Of a DNA stretch of 64,000 nt, positions 17,891 through 27,356 are shown in pieces. This DNA is from Acinetobacter haemolyticus CIP 64.3 = MTCC 9819. GTDB taxonomy: Bacteria; Pseudomonadota; Gammaproteobacteria; Pseudomonadales; Moraxellaceae. The notes beneath the pieces are model-generated. The model had not been told where the DNA came from. It was given only the letters and a program-made list of their open reading frames with translations, and did not search any database. Location: positions 493,522 through 557,521 of the forward strand of contig NZ_KB849799.1 in assembly GCF_000369065.1 (NCBI RefSeq). Reading direction: 5' to 3'. The translations under genes and the position numbers were made by a program. Positions within the stretch are counted from its first letter, which is position 1; each line of letters opens with the position of its first letter.

Positions 17891-18325
17891 ATGATGAAAG
17901 CAAATATTTTATTATTGGGTGCGATCTTAGCGAGCTCAACTATAGCAACGACAACTTATGCTGATAATGCAACACGTGTTGCTGCTACATCTGCTCTGGG
18001 TAGTGTTGTGGGTACTGCAATTGGTAAAGAAATTGGCGGTCATAATGGCGCTTTGATCGGTTCTGCTGTAGGTGGTGCCGGTGGCGCTGCTGCGGCAAGT
18101 AGCAAACGTACTCGTACCGAAGCTGCAATTGGTGGCGGTTTAGGTGGTGTTGGTGGATATGCTGTAGGTAAAAATGTCGGTGGAACCACAGGTGGTTATA
18201 TCGGTGCTGCTGCTGGCGCCGCTGGCGGTGCTGCCTTGGGCCGTCAAGTTGGTCAAGATCGTTATTATGATAGCCGCCAAAACCAAAAGAAAAAGTGGAA
18301 AAAGAAAAAACATCGTCGCCATTGA
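17891..18325 (+). CDS. Exported glycine-zipper protein with basic tail
   Basis: The 144-residue protein has a signal peptide ending near TTYA-DN (residue 25), then repeated GxxxG glycine-zipper segments (for example SALGSVVGTAIGKEIGG, ALIGSAVGGAGGAAAA, GGLGGVGGYAVGKNVGG, GGYIGAAAGAAGG), which pack as membrane-embedded helices in outer-membrane and stress proteins. The last 15 residues are almost all Lys, Arg and His (KKKWKKKKHRRH). Function is unknown. A second ATG follows the first directly; the site GGACATGGAGTC provides a ribosome binding site for either. Confidence 0.78.
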   Translation: MMKANILLLGAILASSTIATTTYADNATRVAATSALGSVVGTAIGKEIGGHNGALIGSAVGGAGGAAAASSKRTRTEAAIGGGLGGVGGYAVGKNVGGTTGGYIGAAAGAAGGAALGRQVGQDRYYDSRQNQKKKWKKKKHRRH

Positions 18326-18332
18326 TTCAAAT

Positions 18333-18356
18333 AAAGCACCTTCGGGTGCTTTTTTA
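18333..18356 (+). terminator. Terminator of the glycine-zipper gene
   Basis: AAAGCACC-TTCG-GGTGCTTTTTT: a tight 8-bp stem with the very stable TTCG loop and a T run, eight bases past the stop. Confidence 0.9.
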
Positions 18357-18438
18357 TCAACTCAGACTCTACGACTGCAACAGATTTTACAATATCAGTG
18401 TTTGGAATGCCTATCTCCAATCAATTTAATTAGACAAT

Positions 18439-18463
18439 AAAAAGCGCCTTACGGCGCTTTTTT
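18439..18463. terminator. Terminator of glyA (works on either strand)
   Basis: AAAAAGCGCC-TTAC-GGCGCTTTTT, 12 bases from the glyA stop, with T runs on both strands. Confidence 0.88.
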
Positions 18464-18474
18464 AAATATACAAT

Positions 18475-19728
18475 TTAGTTTGCATATACAGGGAATTTTG
18501 CACAAACAGCTTCAACTTTAGCTTTTACTTCAGCGATAACTTTTTCATCGCCTTTGCTATCGATGATGTCAGCAATCCAGCCAGCCAACTCACGAACTTC
18601 AGCTTCTCCAAAACCACGCGTTGTTACTGCTGGAGTACCGATACGGATACCAGAAGTAACGAATGGAGAACGTGGATCATTTGGAACTGCATTTTTGTTC
18701 ACAGTGATATGCGCTGCACCTAACCATGCATCTGCATCTTTACCCGTTACATCTTGTTTGATCAAAGATAATAAGAATAAATGGTTTTCTGTACCACCAG
18801 AAACAACATCATAACCACGAGCCATTAACACTTCAGCCATTGCCTGAGCATTCTTAACAACTTGTTGTTGGTATGTTTTGAACTCTTCAGACATTGCTTC
18901 TTTGAAACAAATTGCTTTAGCAGCAATTGCATGCATCAAAGGACCACCTTGGTTGCCTGGGAATACTGCTGATTGAAGTTTTTTCTCGATTTCTTCATTT
19001 GCTTTAGCAAGGATTAAACCAGAACGTGGACCACGAAGTGTCTTATGCGTTGTAGTCGTTGTTACATCAGCAATTTGAACTGGGTTCGGATAAACACCAG
19101 CAGCAACTAAGCCCGCAACATGCGCCATATCAACAAAAAGGTATGCACCAACTTTGTCTGCGATATCACGGAAACGCTGCCAATCAACAACTTGGCTATA
19201 AGCAGAGAAACCAGCAACGATCATACGTGGCTTGTGTTCTAATGCTAAACGTTCAACTTCTTCATAATCGATTTCACCCGTTTCAGGGTTTAAGCCATAC
19301 TGGATCGCATTATACGTTTTACCAGAGAAACTTACTTTCGCACCATGAGTTAAGTGACCACCATGCGCTAAGCTCATACCTAAAACAGTATCACCTGGGT
19401 TAAGTAATGCTAAGTAAACAGCAGAGTTTGCTTGTGAACCAGCGTGTGGCTGAACGTTTGCATAGTCTGCACCAAACAACTCTTTTGCACGGTCAATTGC
19501 AAGTTGCTCGATTACATCAACATATTCACAACCGCCATAATAGCGTTTGCCAGGATAGCCTTCTGCATATTTGTTAGTAAGTTTTGATCCTTGTGCTTCC
19601 ATCACAGCAGGAGAGCAATAGTTTTCAGATGCAATTAACTCAATATGAGCTTCTTGGCGTTCGCCTTCAGAAGCAATCGCTTGAGCTAATTTTGGATCAA
19701 ATTCAGCAATAGAAATATTGGCAAACAT
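18475..19728 (-). CDS. glyA: Serine hydroxymethyltransferase
   Basis: GlyA interconverts serine and glycine with tetrahydrofolate and supplies one-carbon units. The 417-residue protein has the PLP lysine at 229 in [13 protein letters not shown] and the standard segments ELIASEN-like ([12 protein letters not shown]), [13 protein letters not shown] and VDMAHVAGL. The start is supported by TAGGACCC about eight bases upstream. It links functionally to the folB/folK genes of the window, though it is not near them. Confidence 0.97.
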   Translation of the reverse strand: MFANISIAEFDPKLAQAIASEGERQEAHIELIASENYCSPAVMEAQGSKLTNKYAEGYPGKRYYGGCEYVDVIEQLAIDRAKELFGADYANVQPHAGSQANSAVYLALLNPGDTVLGMSLAHGGHLTHGAKVSFSGKTYNAIQYGLNPETGEIDYEEVERLALEHKPRMIVAGFSAYSQVVDWQRFRDIADKVGAYLFVDMAHVAGLVAAGVYPNPVQIADVTTTTTHKTLRGPRSGLILAKANEEIEKKLQSAVFPGNQGGPLMHAIAAKAICFKEAMSEEFKTYQQQVVKNAQAMAEVLMARGYDVVSGGTENHLFLLSLIKQDVTGKDADAWLGAAHITVNKNAVPNDPRSPFVTSGIRIGTPAVTTRGFGEAEVRELAGWIADIIDSKGDEKVIAEVKAKVEAVCAKFPVYAN

Positions 19729-19929
19729 TAGCGGGGGTCCTATAAATTAGGGCTTTTAAGCCGTGCTAAAGATTGGTGCATATTGTAGCACGAAGTTTAT
19801 AAGTAAGAAGAATGAAGTTTGCTTAATTCTCAATAAAAATCGCTTATGTTGATAAAAATTTCACTTTTGATTCATTAAGATTTTTCCTTAAACTTAGCAT
19901 TGAGCTTTATAATTAATTGTCTAGATAAA

Positions 19930-20631
19930 ATGATTCGCATCAACGGAAAAATTCAGCATTTAGAAATATATGATTTTTACTGTGTTAGAAATCGAAAATA
20001 TGAAACTCAGATAGAACAAGAGCAAGCTGCTTTAGCACAAACACTCATAGCAAATTTGTTTGATGTTGATGCCCGCGTTTTAGCTTATAGGATCAATAAA
20101 ACTTATAAAATATATAGCTTTCAAATTGCTCACCATACAGTTATGGGGATTACTGAACATATTTTTTTTCAAGAAGGTGATGAGCTTTATGTCGTTATTG
20201 ATCCCAATAGCTTTACCGATATAAGTCTTGCATATGCAATCTACCATCCTGAACAAAATTTGATTTATTCACTTCCTCAACACGGCTTTACTATAGAAGG
20301 TTTAAGAAAAAGACAGAAAACAATTGGACTTTCATTCTTTATATTAAGTTTTTTAATAAATATTTTCTTTTTAGTTAAATGGGAATCTTACGAAGAAATT
20401 TTTATAGAATCAGCATTGGCTATTCTTGTAAGTTTATCTTTAGCCTTAATCGCATATTTTTCGGCCGGACTACTATATAAACAAGCAGTTCAGGAAAGTA
20501 TGCAAATTTATAAAACATTTGGTTTCAATAATGTTGAAAAGATTGATTTCAAATCAGAAGTCTACGTGCACAAACCAACGAGAATAATATGTTCAGATAT
20601 TGCTTACTTAAAAGTAAAAATTCAGGAATAA
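19930..20631 (+). CDS. Hypothetical membrane protein with two central membrane helices
   Basis: A 233-residue protein I do not recognise. Residues about 1-130 are soluble and acidic (MIRINGKIQHLEIYDFY, then an AHHTVMGITEHIFFQEGDELYVVID segment with beta-strand character). Two membrane helices follow (IGLSFFILSFLINIFFLV and ALAILVSLSLALIAYFSAGL), then a short soluble C-terminus. The frame can be extended ten codons to a TTG at 19900, but the ATG at 19930 is more likely. Base composition is richer in A and T than its neighbours, and it stands alone between glyA and a convergent lipase gene, so it may be an accessory gene. Confidence 0.6.
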   Translation: MIRINGKIQHLEIYDFYCVRNRKYETQIEQEQAALAQTLIANLFDVDARVLAYRINKTYKIYSFQIAHHTVMGITEHIFFQEGDELYVVIDPNSFTDISLAYAIYHPEQNLIYSLPQHGFTIEGLRKRQKTIGLSFFILSFLINIFFLVKWESYEEIFIESALAILVSLSLALIAYFSAGLLYKQAVQESMQIYKTFGFNNVEKIDFKSEVYVHKPTRIICSDIAYLKVKIQE

Positions 20632-20657
20632 TTTAATTATAAATTACTCCCGATGAA

Positions 20658-21890
20658 TTAATTAGCAGGCATCGTCATTTTCACGTCATTCACAATATTT
20701 TCAATATTCGCACCATAAACTGTACCATGATCCCATTCAGCATTGGTAATATACTGAATGTTCGAACCTTTATTTCTTGCATTCAATACCAATGCATCTG
20801 TTGCTAATTTTGGAACAGTTGTATCTTTCACACCTTGATAAATGATTACAGGCTGATTTAGTTTTACTTGTGCTGGTTGAGAATCCTTTTCTAAAAAAGT
20901 TTTAACCAATGGAATCGTCATGAAATTTGTTTGCGTTCGAGGATAGTTTGTTAAATCAACATTACTTTGCAAATGCGTTTGCATAGCACCACCAAACCTT
21001 CCCCCTAGCACATCTGCACAATCTAATTCGGCCCTACTCGCAATTTGATCTGTTGGCGATTTAAAAATATTTATGTAGCTAAACGTAGGCTGGAGATTGC
21101 GCAATCCAGCGGTGATTAATGCTGTGTATGTATCTAGTTGGGCATACATAGGTATTTGCTGCTCAACAGGCGCATTTTCAACAGACTCCTCACCCTTTCT
21201 TAATATGAGTTCAAGGTTTGACGCTGGTGCAATGGCAATAGTTCCTTTGTAATCGAGCTTGGCTCGACTTGCGTATTGTGCTGCTCCCAAAGCTGCGTGA
21301 CCACCTTGGGAATGCCCTACGGTCATCCATTGTTGTGAAGTGAGTTTTCCACGACTAGATAGATAAGCTCTCGCAGCAACTACAGCATCAGTAATCGAAT
21401 AGGCTTCACTTTTTAGATTTAAAAATGGATGTAGTTCCCGACCACTGGGTTCACCAAGCCCCTCATAATCAGGCGCAACCACCACATAACCTGCCGCCAG
21501 AAATTGGCTAATCATACTTTGAATAGCAGGATGGGTTGCTTGACGACTTGGTGCACATTGATCCGCGACACCAGTTGTACCATGTGCCCATGCAACAATT
21601 TTCCAGCCCGTTGCAGGCATTGGTCCACCTGGAACAAACAGCAAGCTGGTTGCCATAGTCTCTTTACCATTCTGCCCTAGCATTTTATAGGTCATCACCA
21701 AGCTTTCTGATGCAACTGCACTAAAATCTGTTTTTGTATAAAGCTCTGGTATACCTACCACTGGCTCTTGAATATTATTTTCAGGTATTGTTGGTTTTGG
21801 TATATAGCTAGTATTTCCATCACTACCGCCACAAGCAGTAAAAAACAAGTTAGAACTTAGTATTACAACCGTCAATAACTTCATTTTCAT
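20658..21890 (-). CDS. Lipoprotein secretory-lipase-like alpha/beta hydrolase
   Basis: The 410-residue product has a lipobox FFTAC (Cys20) and then a Pro-rich linker. The hydrolase core shows the oxyanion segment AWAHGTTG (101-107), APDYEGLG, and the nucleophile elbow GHSQGG with Ser194, followed by a predicted Asp in YQGVKDTTVP and His in WDHGTVYG. This layout resembles the secretory lipase (LIP) family of polyketide- or lipid-ester hydrolases. The substrate is not known. A run of Fur-like hexamers lies at 21908-21926 just upstream. Confidence 0.8.
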   Translation of the reverse strand: MKMKLLTVVILSSNLFFTACGGSDGNTSYIPKPTIPENNIQEPVVGIPELYTKTDFSAVASESLVMTYKMLGQNGKETMATSLLFVPGGPMPATGWKIVAWAHGTTGVADQCAPSRQATHPAIQSMISQFLAAGYVVVAPDYEGLGEPSGRELHPFLNLKSEAYSITDAVVAARAYLSSRGKLTSQQWMTVGHSQGGHAALGAAQYASRAKLDYKGTIAIAPASNLELILRKGEESVENAPVEQQIPMYAQLDTYTALITAGLRNLQPTFSYINIFKSPTDQIASRAELDCADVLGGRFGGAMQTHLQSNVDLTNYPRTQTNFMTIPLVKTFLEKDSQPAQVKLNQPVIIYQGVKDTTVPKLATDALVLNARNKGSNIQYITNAEWDHGTVYGANIENIVNDVKMTMPAN

Positions 21891-21907
21891 CTGATTTTCC
21901 CTTAACT

Positions 21908-21926
21908 ATTTTCATTATCATTATTC
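21908..21926 (-). promoter_or_regulatory. Possible Fur hexamer array upstream of the lipoprotein lipase
   Basis: On the minus strand the sequence reads AATAATGATAATGAAAATA, three head-to-tail NATWAT-like hexamers, 18 bases before the start codon. It matches 14 of 19 bases of the Fur consensus by eye. AT-rich sequence makes such matches common. Confidence 0.35.
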
Positions 21927-22129
21927 GCTTTAGAAATCATGATTCTAAAGTCGTGTAATCTTCACAAGATTTACGCTTAATCACGTTTTTTTTCAAGTTT
22001 TTTTTAATCTTGATTTCTATTTACTCATAACAGCATTGGAACTTAAAGAATTCATCCCTCTAACGCATATTCAAACTCATTTTCTTGTAAGATAAGTGCA
22101 TCTATTCAACTTCAATTGAGTCAACTTTT

Positions 22130-22822
22130 ATGCAAACCATCATTTTAGATACTGAAACACATACACTAAATGGTTTGCCGATTGAAATCGCCTATGCGCC
22201 TATCGAAATTGAAAGTGGCAAACTGAGTTTAGATAAGAAAAAAATTTTTGATCAGTTATACCAAATCGGTCAACCGATATCCTTTGCAGCAATGGCTGTC
22301 CATCATATTTTAGAATCCGATCTAGTGGATCAACCTTTTTATAATGAATTCCAACTTCCAACAGAAACAACTTATATTATTGGTCACAATGTTGATTATG
22401 ACATCGCAGCAATCGCACGTTGTGGTGTGGAGACATCTCACTTAAAACCTATCTGTACACTTGCCTTGGCACGTCATGTCTGGCCTGATGCTGAAGCACA
22501 TAACATTTCAGCACTAATTTACTTAATTTCTAAAGGCAGCGATAAAGCAAGAGAAATGCTAAAAGGCGCACATCGTGCAGATGCAGATATCATTTTAACT
22601 GCTAATATTTTGATGCATATCATCCACCAACTAGATATTCAAAATATCGAACAACTTTATATTGCATCAGAAGAAGCTCGCATTCCGAAATCAATTACTT
22701 TTGGGAAACACAAAGGCACTGCGATTCAAGATTTGCCTACAGATTATGTGCAATGGTTGCTTCGTCAAGATGACCTTGACGTCTATTTGCGCAAAGCATT
22801 AGAAACTAAGTTAGTAAAATAG
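22130..22822 (+). CDS. ExoX-like 3'-5' exonuclease with C-terminal DUF3820-type module
   Basis: The 230-residue protein starts with a DEDDh exonuclease: Asp-Thr-Glu at residues 7-9 (LDTET), ISFAAMAVHHI (the QAMAIH-like segment of ExoX), IIGHNVDYDIAAI and the final AHRADADII with the catalytic His and Asp. The C-terminus ITFGKHKGTAIQDLPTDYVQWLLRQ is the FGKxxG module found at the end of E. coli exonuclease X. By this two-part order it is probably a DNA 3' exonuclease used in repair. It stands alone on the plus strand. Confidence 0.82.
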   Translation: MQTIILDTETHTLNGLPIEIAYAPIEIESGKLSLDKKKIFDQLYQIGQPISFAAMAVHHILESDLVDQPFYNEFQLPTETTYIIGHNVDYDIAAIARCGVETSHLKPICTLALARHVWPDAEAHNISALIYLISKGSDKAREMLKGAHRADADIILTANILMHIIHQLDIQNIEQLYIASEEARIPKSITFGKHKGTAIQDLPTDYVQWLLRQDDLDVYLRKALETKLVK

Positions 22823-22950
22823 ACCTAGAGATAAATAATTGCGTTTATTTAAAGCAAAATGATGATATTTAATAAATTGTTAATATAAATGTCACTTTTC
22901 AACTTTATCTTAGCCCCCTATCAAAGTCTTGATTGGGGAAAGACGAAAAG

Positions 22951-23508
22951 ATGTCACACTATTTTAAAACTGAGCTGGGACAAACCGCTTTAAAACAACG
23001 TAATATCGCTTTAACCGCACGTCAACGTCGCTTATTACTTTTAATTGATCATGATGACTTTCATGAACTAAATCAAAGTCACAAAGATAAGCTCGCACCA
23101 ACTGAGCTTATACAACAATTAATCGAAATGGGATTATTGGCTGAACAAGCCACATCTCCAAACCTAACCAATGAAATAAAAATAAATTTAAATGAGGAAG
23201 ATGACAAATCGCCCAAATTAAATAATCCGACTCAGTTTGCAGAATTAGCGAATCCCACAAATGAAGAAATTGATCGCTTAGAAAAACTTGCATTTGTAGA
23301 AATTCAACAACTCATGATCCAAACATTGAGTAGTTATTGTGGCTTAATGGCACGTCCTTTGATTCAACAAATTCAGCAAGTCAAAACGATACCCGAACTG
23401 AAAGTTTGTCAAATGCAATGGATCACCTCATTACAAGAGTCGCGTATCCCTCCCATCCAGCTGAATCAAACACTTAAATTAATTAATTATTCTGTAGAGC
23501 ACTTATAG
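22951..23508 (+). CDS. Conserved hypothetical cytoplasmic protein
   Basis: A 185-residue protein without signal or membrane segments. It starts MSHYFKTELGQ, with an N-terminal helical part (TARQRRLLLLIDHDDFHEL, resembling a small winged-helix segment), an acidic linker around residues 75-110 and a helical C-terminus. The frame can be extended to a TTG at 22933, but ATG at 22951 has GGGGAAAG ten bases upstream. I do not recognise a function. It is 110 bp after the exonuclease and 120 bp before the tRNA. Confidence 0.6.
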   Translation: MSHYFKTELGQTALKQRNIALTARQRRLLLLIDHDDFHELNQSHKDKLAPTELIQQLIEMGLLAEQATSPNLTNEIKINLNEEDDKSPKLNNPTQFAELANPTNEEIDRLEKLAFVEIQQLMIQTLSSYCGLMARPLIQQIQQVKTIPELKVCQMQWITSLQESRIPPIQLNQTLKLINYSVEHL

Positions 23509-23630
23509 TAGCGTTAGTACATAATCGGGCCATTGGAACTTAAAACTGCTGCTTTAATAGCCAAGAAACAGCTTTGTTCAGGCATACATATTTACCTGCT
23601 TGTTTTTTTTCCCTATGATGTGGCTCGCAT

Positions 23631-23706
23631 GCGCTCATAGCTCAACTGGATAGAGTACAGGTCTCCGAAGCCTGTGGCGTGGGTTCGAGTCCCGCTGAGC
23701 GCACCA
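23631..23706 (+). tRNA. tRNA-Arg, anticodon CCG
   Basis: A complete cloverleaf of 76 bases including CCA: acceptor GCGCTCA with TGAGCGC, D arm GCTC...GAGT, anticodon stem CAGGT/GCCTG with loop CTCCGAA (anticodon CCG, reads CGG), and T loop GGTTCGAGTC. The CCA tail is encoded. It stands alone, preceded by a T-rich promoter-side region. Confidence 0.96.
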
Positions 23707-23814
23707 TAATTGCTTTTCAATAATTTCTATTAAATTAAAATAAAAATTCCACTGATTCCCTCTGAAAAACAAGCTATAACAGAAAGATATAAAATTACTT
23801 TGGGCTTGGGGCGA

Positions 23815-25383
23815 ATGTCTAATTCAACAAATCCATTTCACTCTAAAACATTTACAATTCTATGGATAGCGACTGTCTGTTCCAATATTGGCACATGGAT
23901 GCATGATGTCGGTGCGGGCTGGTTAATCGCAGGTTTAACCGACTCACCGATTTGGGTCGCACTCATTCAAACTGCTACTTCATTACCGATATTTTTATTA
24001 GCGTTACCCGCAGGTGCTTTCGCTGATATTTTTAATCGACGAAAAATCTTACTGGTCACTCAGTCATTTTTAGCGCTGTTCGCATTATTATTAGGATATT
24101 TAGTCTATATTAATGCAGTTACACCACTCACGATTATCGGCATTACCTTTTTAATGGGAATTGGTACGGCATTTACTGCGCCAGTTTGGCAAGCAATCGT
24201 TCCAAGTCTTGTTCCCAAAGCCGCTTTGCAACAAGCAGTTGCTGTAAACAGCGTGGGGATTAATATCAGTCGAGCAATTGGCCCTGCAATCGCAGGTCTA
24301 ATCATTACAACCTTAGGTATAGCTTACCCATTTTTCTTAAATGCACTCACTTTTTTAGTCGTAATCACCGCGCTATTTTGGTGGAAACCAGCACCAACGA
24401 TGCAACGGCAGCTACCCAAAGAAGACCTACTCGGCGCGATTCGTACCGGTATACGCTACGCTTTTCATAGTCAAGCGTTAAAGAACACCTTATTTCGTGC
24501 GATCAGTTTTTTCCTATTCGCCAGCGCCTATTGGGCGATGTTGCCTTTAATCGCAAAAGAGGTCTTGCAAGGTGGTGCATCCACCTACGGAACACTTTTG
24601 GCATTGGTCGGTGTCGGTGCTGTCGTCGGTGCATTTACCTTGCCAAAGCTAAAAAAGAAGCTAAATACCGATCAATTGGTAGTTTTTGGTAGTTTAGGCA
24701 CAGCACTGGCCATGTTTATTTTTGCTTTAATCCCGAATCTTGGTTTGGCTTATATGGCTAGTTTTATCGCTGGATTTTCTTGGCTTACGGTACTCACCAA
24801 TCTCAATGTATCTGCCCAAGTGTCATTACCTGAATGGGTTCGTGCTCGAGGATTAGCAATCTTTGTCACTTTTTTCTTCGGCTCCATGAGTCTTGGCAGT
24901 TTGATTTGGGGACAACTTGCTTCCATTACCAGTATTCAAACCAGCTTATTAACAGCCTCAATCTGCTTATGTTTGGTTTTACCGATTAGCCGCTTCTTTA
25001 ATTTAGCTAAGGGACAAGAGCTGAACTTAGCACCATCTTCACACTGGCCTGCCCCGCTGGTCATAGATGAAATTCGTCCAGATCGAGGACCTGTGATGAT
25101 TTTTATTGAATACCAGATTTCAGCACAAAATCGAGATAAATTTATTCAACTGATGGATATGTTTAAACATCAACGATATAGAGATGGTGCTTACTCGTGG
25201 GGGATTTTTCAAGATTCAAACAATGACAGCAAGTTTATTGAATATTTCTTGGTAAGCTCATGGGTAGAACATTTACGTCAACATGAAAGAGTCACTTTTG
25301 AGGATCAAAAACTACAAGCTGAGATACAAGCACTACATAGTGGTGATACGCCACCCAAGGTAAGCCACTTTATTGCTCCATAA
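23815..25383 (+). CDS. MFS_3-type exporter with C-terminal soluble domain
   Basis: The 522-residue protein has about 12 membrane segments (residues about 10-400) and the MFS loop GAFADIFNRRKIL. After the last helix, roughly 110 residues form a soluble domain (VMIFIEYQISAQNRDKF..., YSWGIFQDSNNDSKFIEYFLVSSW, VTFEDQKLQ) resembling a small antibiotic-biosynthesis-monooxygenase fold. The arrangement fits PF05977 'transmembrane secretion effector' transporters such as those near siderophore exporters. The substrate is unknown. ATG at 23815 has GGGGCGA directly upstream and is preferred to the TTG at 23800. Confidence 0.82.
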   Translation: MSNSTNPFHSKTFTILWIATVCSNIGTWMHDVGAGWLIAGLTDSPIWVALIQTATSLPIFLLALPAGAFADIFNRRKILLVTQSFLALFALLLGYLVYINAVTPLTIIGITFLMGIGTAFTAPVWQAIVPSLVPKAALQQAVAVNSVGINISRAIGPAIAGLIITTLGIAYPFFLNALTFLVVITALFWWKPAPTMQRQLPKEDLLGAIRTGIRYAFHSQALKNTLFRAISFFLFASAYWAMLPLIAKEVLQGGASTYGTLLALVGVGAVVGAFTLPKLKKKLNTDQLVVFGSLGTALAMFIFALIPNLGLAYMASFIAGFSWLTVLTNLNVSAQVSLPEWVRARGLAIFVTFFFGSMSLGSLIWGQLASITSIQTSLLTASICLCLVLPISRFFNLAKGQELNLAPSSHWPAPLVIDEIRPDRGPVMIFIEYQISAQNRDKFIQLMDMFKHQRYRDGAYSWGIFQDSNNDSKFIEYFLVSSWVEHLRQHERVTFEDQKLQAEIQALHSGDTPPKVSHFIAP

Positions 25384-25393
25384 ATTTGAGCTC

Positions 25394-25420
25394 AATCCCT
25401 AAGTGAATATCTTAGGGATT
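25394..25420. terminator. Bidirectional terminator between MFS gene and lipoprotein hydrolase
   Basis: AATCCCTAAG and CTTAGGGATT form a 10-bp stem around TGAATAT, between two convergent genes, with T-rich tails. Confidence 0.82.
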
Positions 25421-25424
25421 TCTT

Positions 25425-27320
25425 TTATGATTCAACTTTTATTTGAGCTAAATGTAAACGCAATATACGTCGTATTTCTAGAATAGCTTCTGGTGTTTCT
25501 TGGATAGAATGCCCACCACGAATAATCAACTCTGAAGCAGCGTTAGGTAAATGAGAACTTTGATAAGGCACTATACCATCAGTCATTTTATCGACCGATT
25601 GTCCTGAAGTTGAATTACCAACAATCGAATGATAAATAACATCTTTGCTAGGTTGAATCTCTTTGCTGAGCTGCATAAATTTAGAACCATGACTCAAATC
25701 ACCCGCACCATTTTCAATCAAACCTTTTTCATTTGACCGGCTCAACGGCTGACCTTGCTCAACCGCAGTATAAAACTCATGTGGCAATTTTATAATTTTA
25801 CGGGCAAATTGTGTAAACCAACGGTCCGCATATTGCGTGCCTTGATGAGGCGCAGCAATAAAAATAGCTCGGGAAAAATTGGTTAATGGCTCAAATTGAA
25901 ACCGTTGTTTGATCACAGCTTGTTGTTGATATTGTACCAACTGCGCTGTATTCATTTTCTCTACAGCTGCTGATGAAATATCAGCCTGACTCACAAGCAA
26001 TCGACTAATTACCCCACCCATACTATGACCGATCAAAACAGCTTGATGGGCAGCTTGGCTTGAAGCATCAAGTTGATTAAATGCTTGTTGCAACAAAGCA
26101 TGAATTTGGTAGCGGCTCTCGAAAATTGGCATATTTGTTGAGTAAAAAACATTCCAAACTTGATAGTTTTCTCTCAGATCTTCAGCCCCAATAATATCAT
26201 TGGTCAAGGAAACCCAAGCTTCTGGACTGCTGGCCAAACCATGAATTAAAACCACTACTTTTTTCTGAGGATGGTATGGCTCCAACATATATAAATGCGG
26301 CATGATCAAATTTCGTTCTTTATTAATTAAAGTCCAATAACCAAGTGCACCTAAATTGTATTTAGCAAGCCAAGCACCATACGGCGCTGAATAATTTCCT
26401 GTAATGACATAAGGGTGTCCTTCAACGTCAAACCGTGTTGTTTGAAAAGGATCAAACAAATGTATTTTAAAGCTTGAATTTTCCAATATTTCATTGATTA
26501 AACTGGCTTTTTTAGGCTCTGCTATCGCAGTAATTGGAAAAAATTTAGGCGCATGGATATTAGGATTCGGCTGCCCTTTATAATAGTCATGTGGGTTTAA
26601 AATAAATTTCGGCTGAATCGGTTTTTCTTCACGCTCCGCAACAAACTCAGCGCCTAAACCATCCTGACGATTTACAATATTAAATCCAGAAAAGTTCATG
26701 TTATAACTAGATTTAAATGAGTTGAGTGGGAGTGCTTCTAAGGCTGGATATTTTTTAAAATCTAAAATATAACAGTGAGATTCAAAGCAAATATCGCTCA
26801 GTCGACCATCACGTTTAAATGCGCTTGTAAGCATTTGGGAAATCGAGACATTATAAATAATTCGCACTTGATTCAAACGATAATCAAAAATACGCTCTTG
26901 AGCTGAGCTATTTGACTTAAAGAGATAAACATAACTATAGCGAAGACTCTTATCTAAAAAATGCAATTTCTGATCTAGACAACTATTCATCTGACCAAGC
27001 ATACGACACCTGTCAGTATTCATGCTCATCGCTTTAGCTAAATAAATTTCACTCACCGCGGCATAGAAATCATCTTTTTTATCATTAATTGTTTTGATTT
27101 GATTAACACAAGCATCTACGTTATTCAGGCATTGCACTTGATTGGTTTTCGTCAAATAAAGTAAGTTTTCCGTTTGATAACTAAATTTATTGGTGAGTAG
27201 AAAATTATCAACTTTACTTTTTAATGCGTGACTTAATTTTTCCTCTTTCAAATGAATTGCCTGACATGCGCTGATTAAAAACAGACAGCCCACCAACAGA
27301 GAAAAATTTAAATAGCCCAT
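25425..27320 (-). CDS. Large lipoprotein alpha/beta hydrolase, copy 1
   Basis: This 631-residue protein has a lipobox LISAC near residue 18 and an N-terminal region of about 300 residues with no known domain, containing short Cys pairs and the conserved blocks RIFDYRLNQVR and SYNMNFSGFNIVNRQDG. The C-terminal half is a lipase-like fold: VVLIHGLASSPEAW oxyanion segment, GHSMGG nucleophile elbow, AAPHQGT, and the terminal GGHSIQETPEAI with the probable catalytic His. A close paralogue with the same order lies at 58232-60247. ATG at 27320 is chosen because GAGAGGA precedes it; the TTG eight codons upstream would place that site inside the gene. Confidence 0.8.
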   Translation of the reverse strand: MGYLNFSLLVGCLFLISACQAIHLKEEKLSHALKSKVDNFLLTNKFSYQTENLLYLTKTNQVQCLNNVDACVNQIKTINDKKDDFYAAVSEIYLAKAMSMNTDRCRMLGQMNSCLDQKLHFLDKSLRYSYVYLFKSNSSAQERIFDYRLNQVRIIYNVSISQMLTSAFKRDGRLSDICFESHCYILDFKKYPALEALPLNSFKSSYNMNFSGFNIVNRQDGLGAEFVAEREEKPIQPKFILNPHDYYKGQPNPNIHAPKFFPITAIAEPKKASLINEILENSSFKIHLFDPFQTTRFDVEGHPYVITGNYSAPYGAWLAKYNLGALGYWTLINKERNLIMPHLYMLEPYHPQKKVVVLIHGLASSPEAWVSLTNDIIGAEDLRENYQVWNVFYSTNMPIFESRYQIHALLQQAFNQLDASSQAAHQAVLIGHSMGGVISRLLVSQADISSAAVEKMNTAQLVQYQQQAVIKQRFQFEPLTNFSRAIFIAAPHQGTQYADRWFTQFARKIIKLPHEFYTAVEQGQPLSRSNEKGLIENGAGDLSHGSKFMQLSKEIQPSKDVIYHSIVGNSTSGQSVDKMTDGIVPYQSSHLPNAASELIIRGGHSIQETPEAILEIRRILRLHLAQIKVES

Positions 27321-27356
27321 TTTTAAAATTTTCCTCTCACTCAATGAGTACAGTGC

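Noticed and set aside
18140..18440. Plus and minus frames across the glycine-zipper gene
   Set aside because: Shadows of the real gene; their translations have no family features and cross the terminator.
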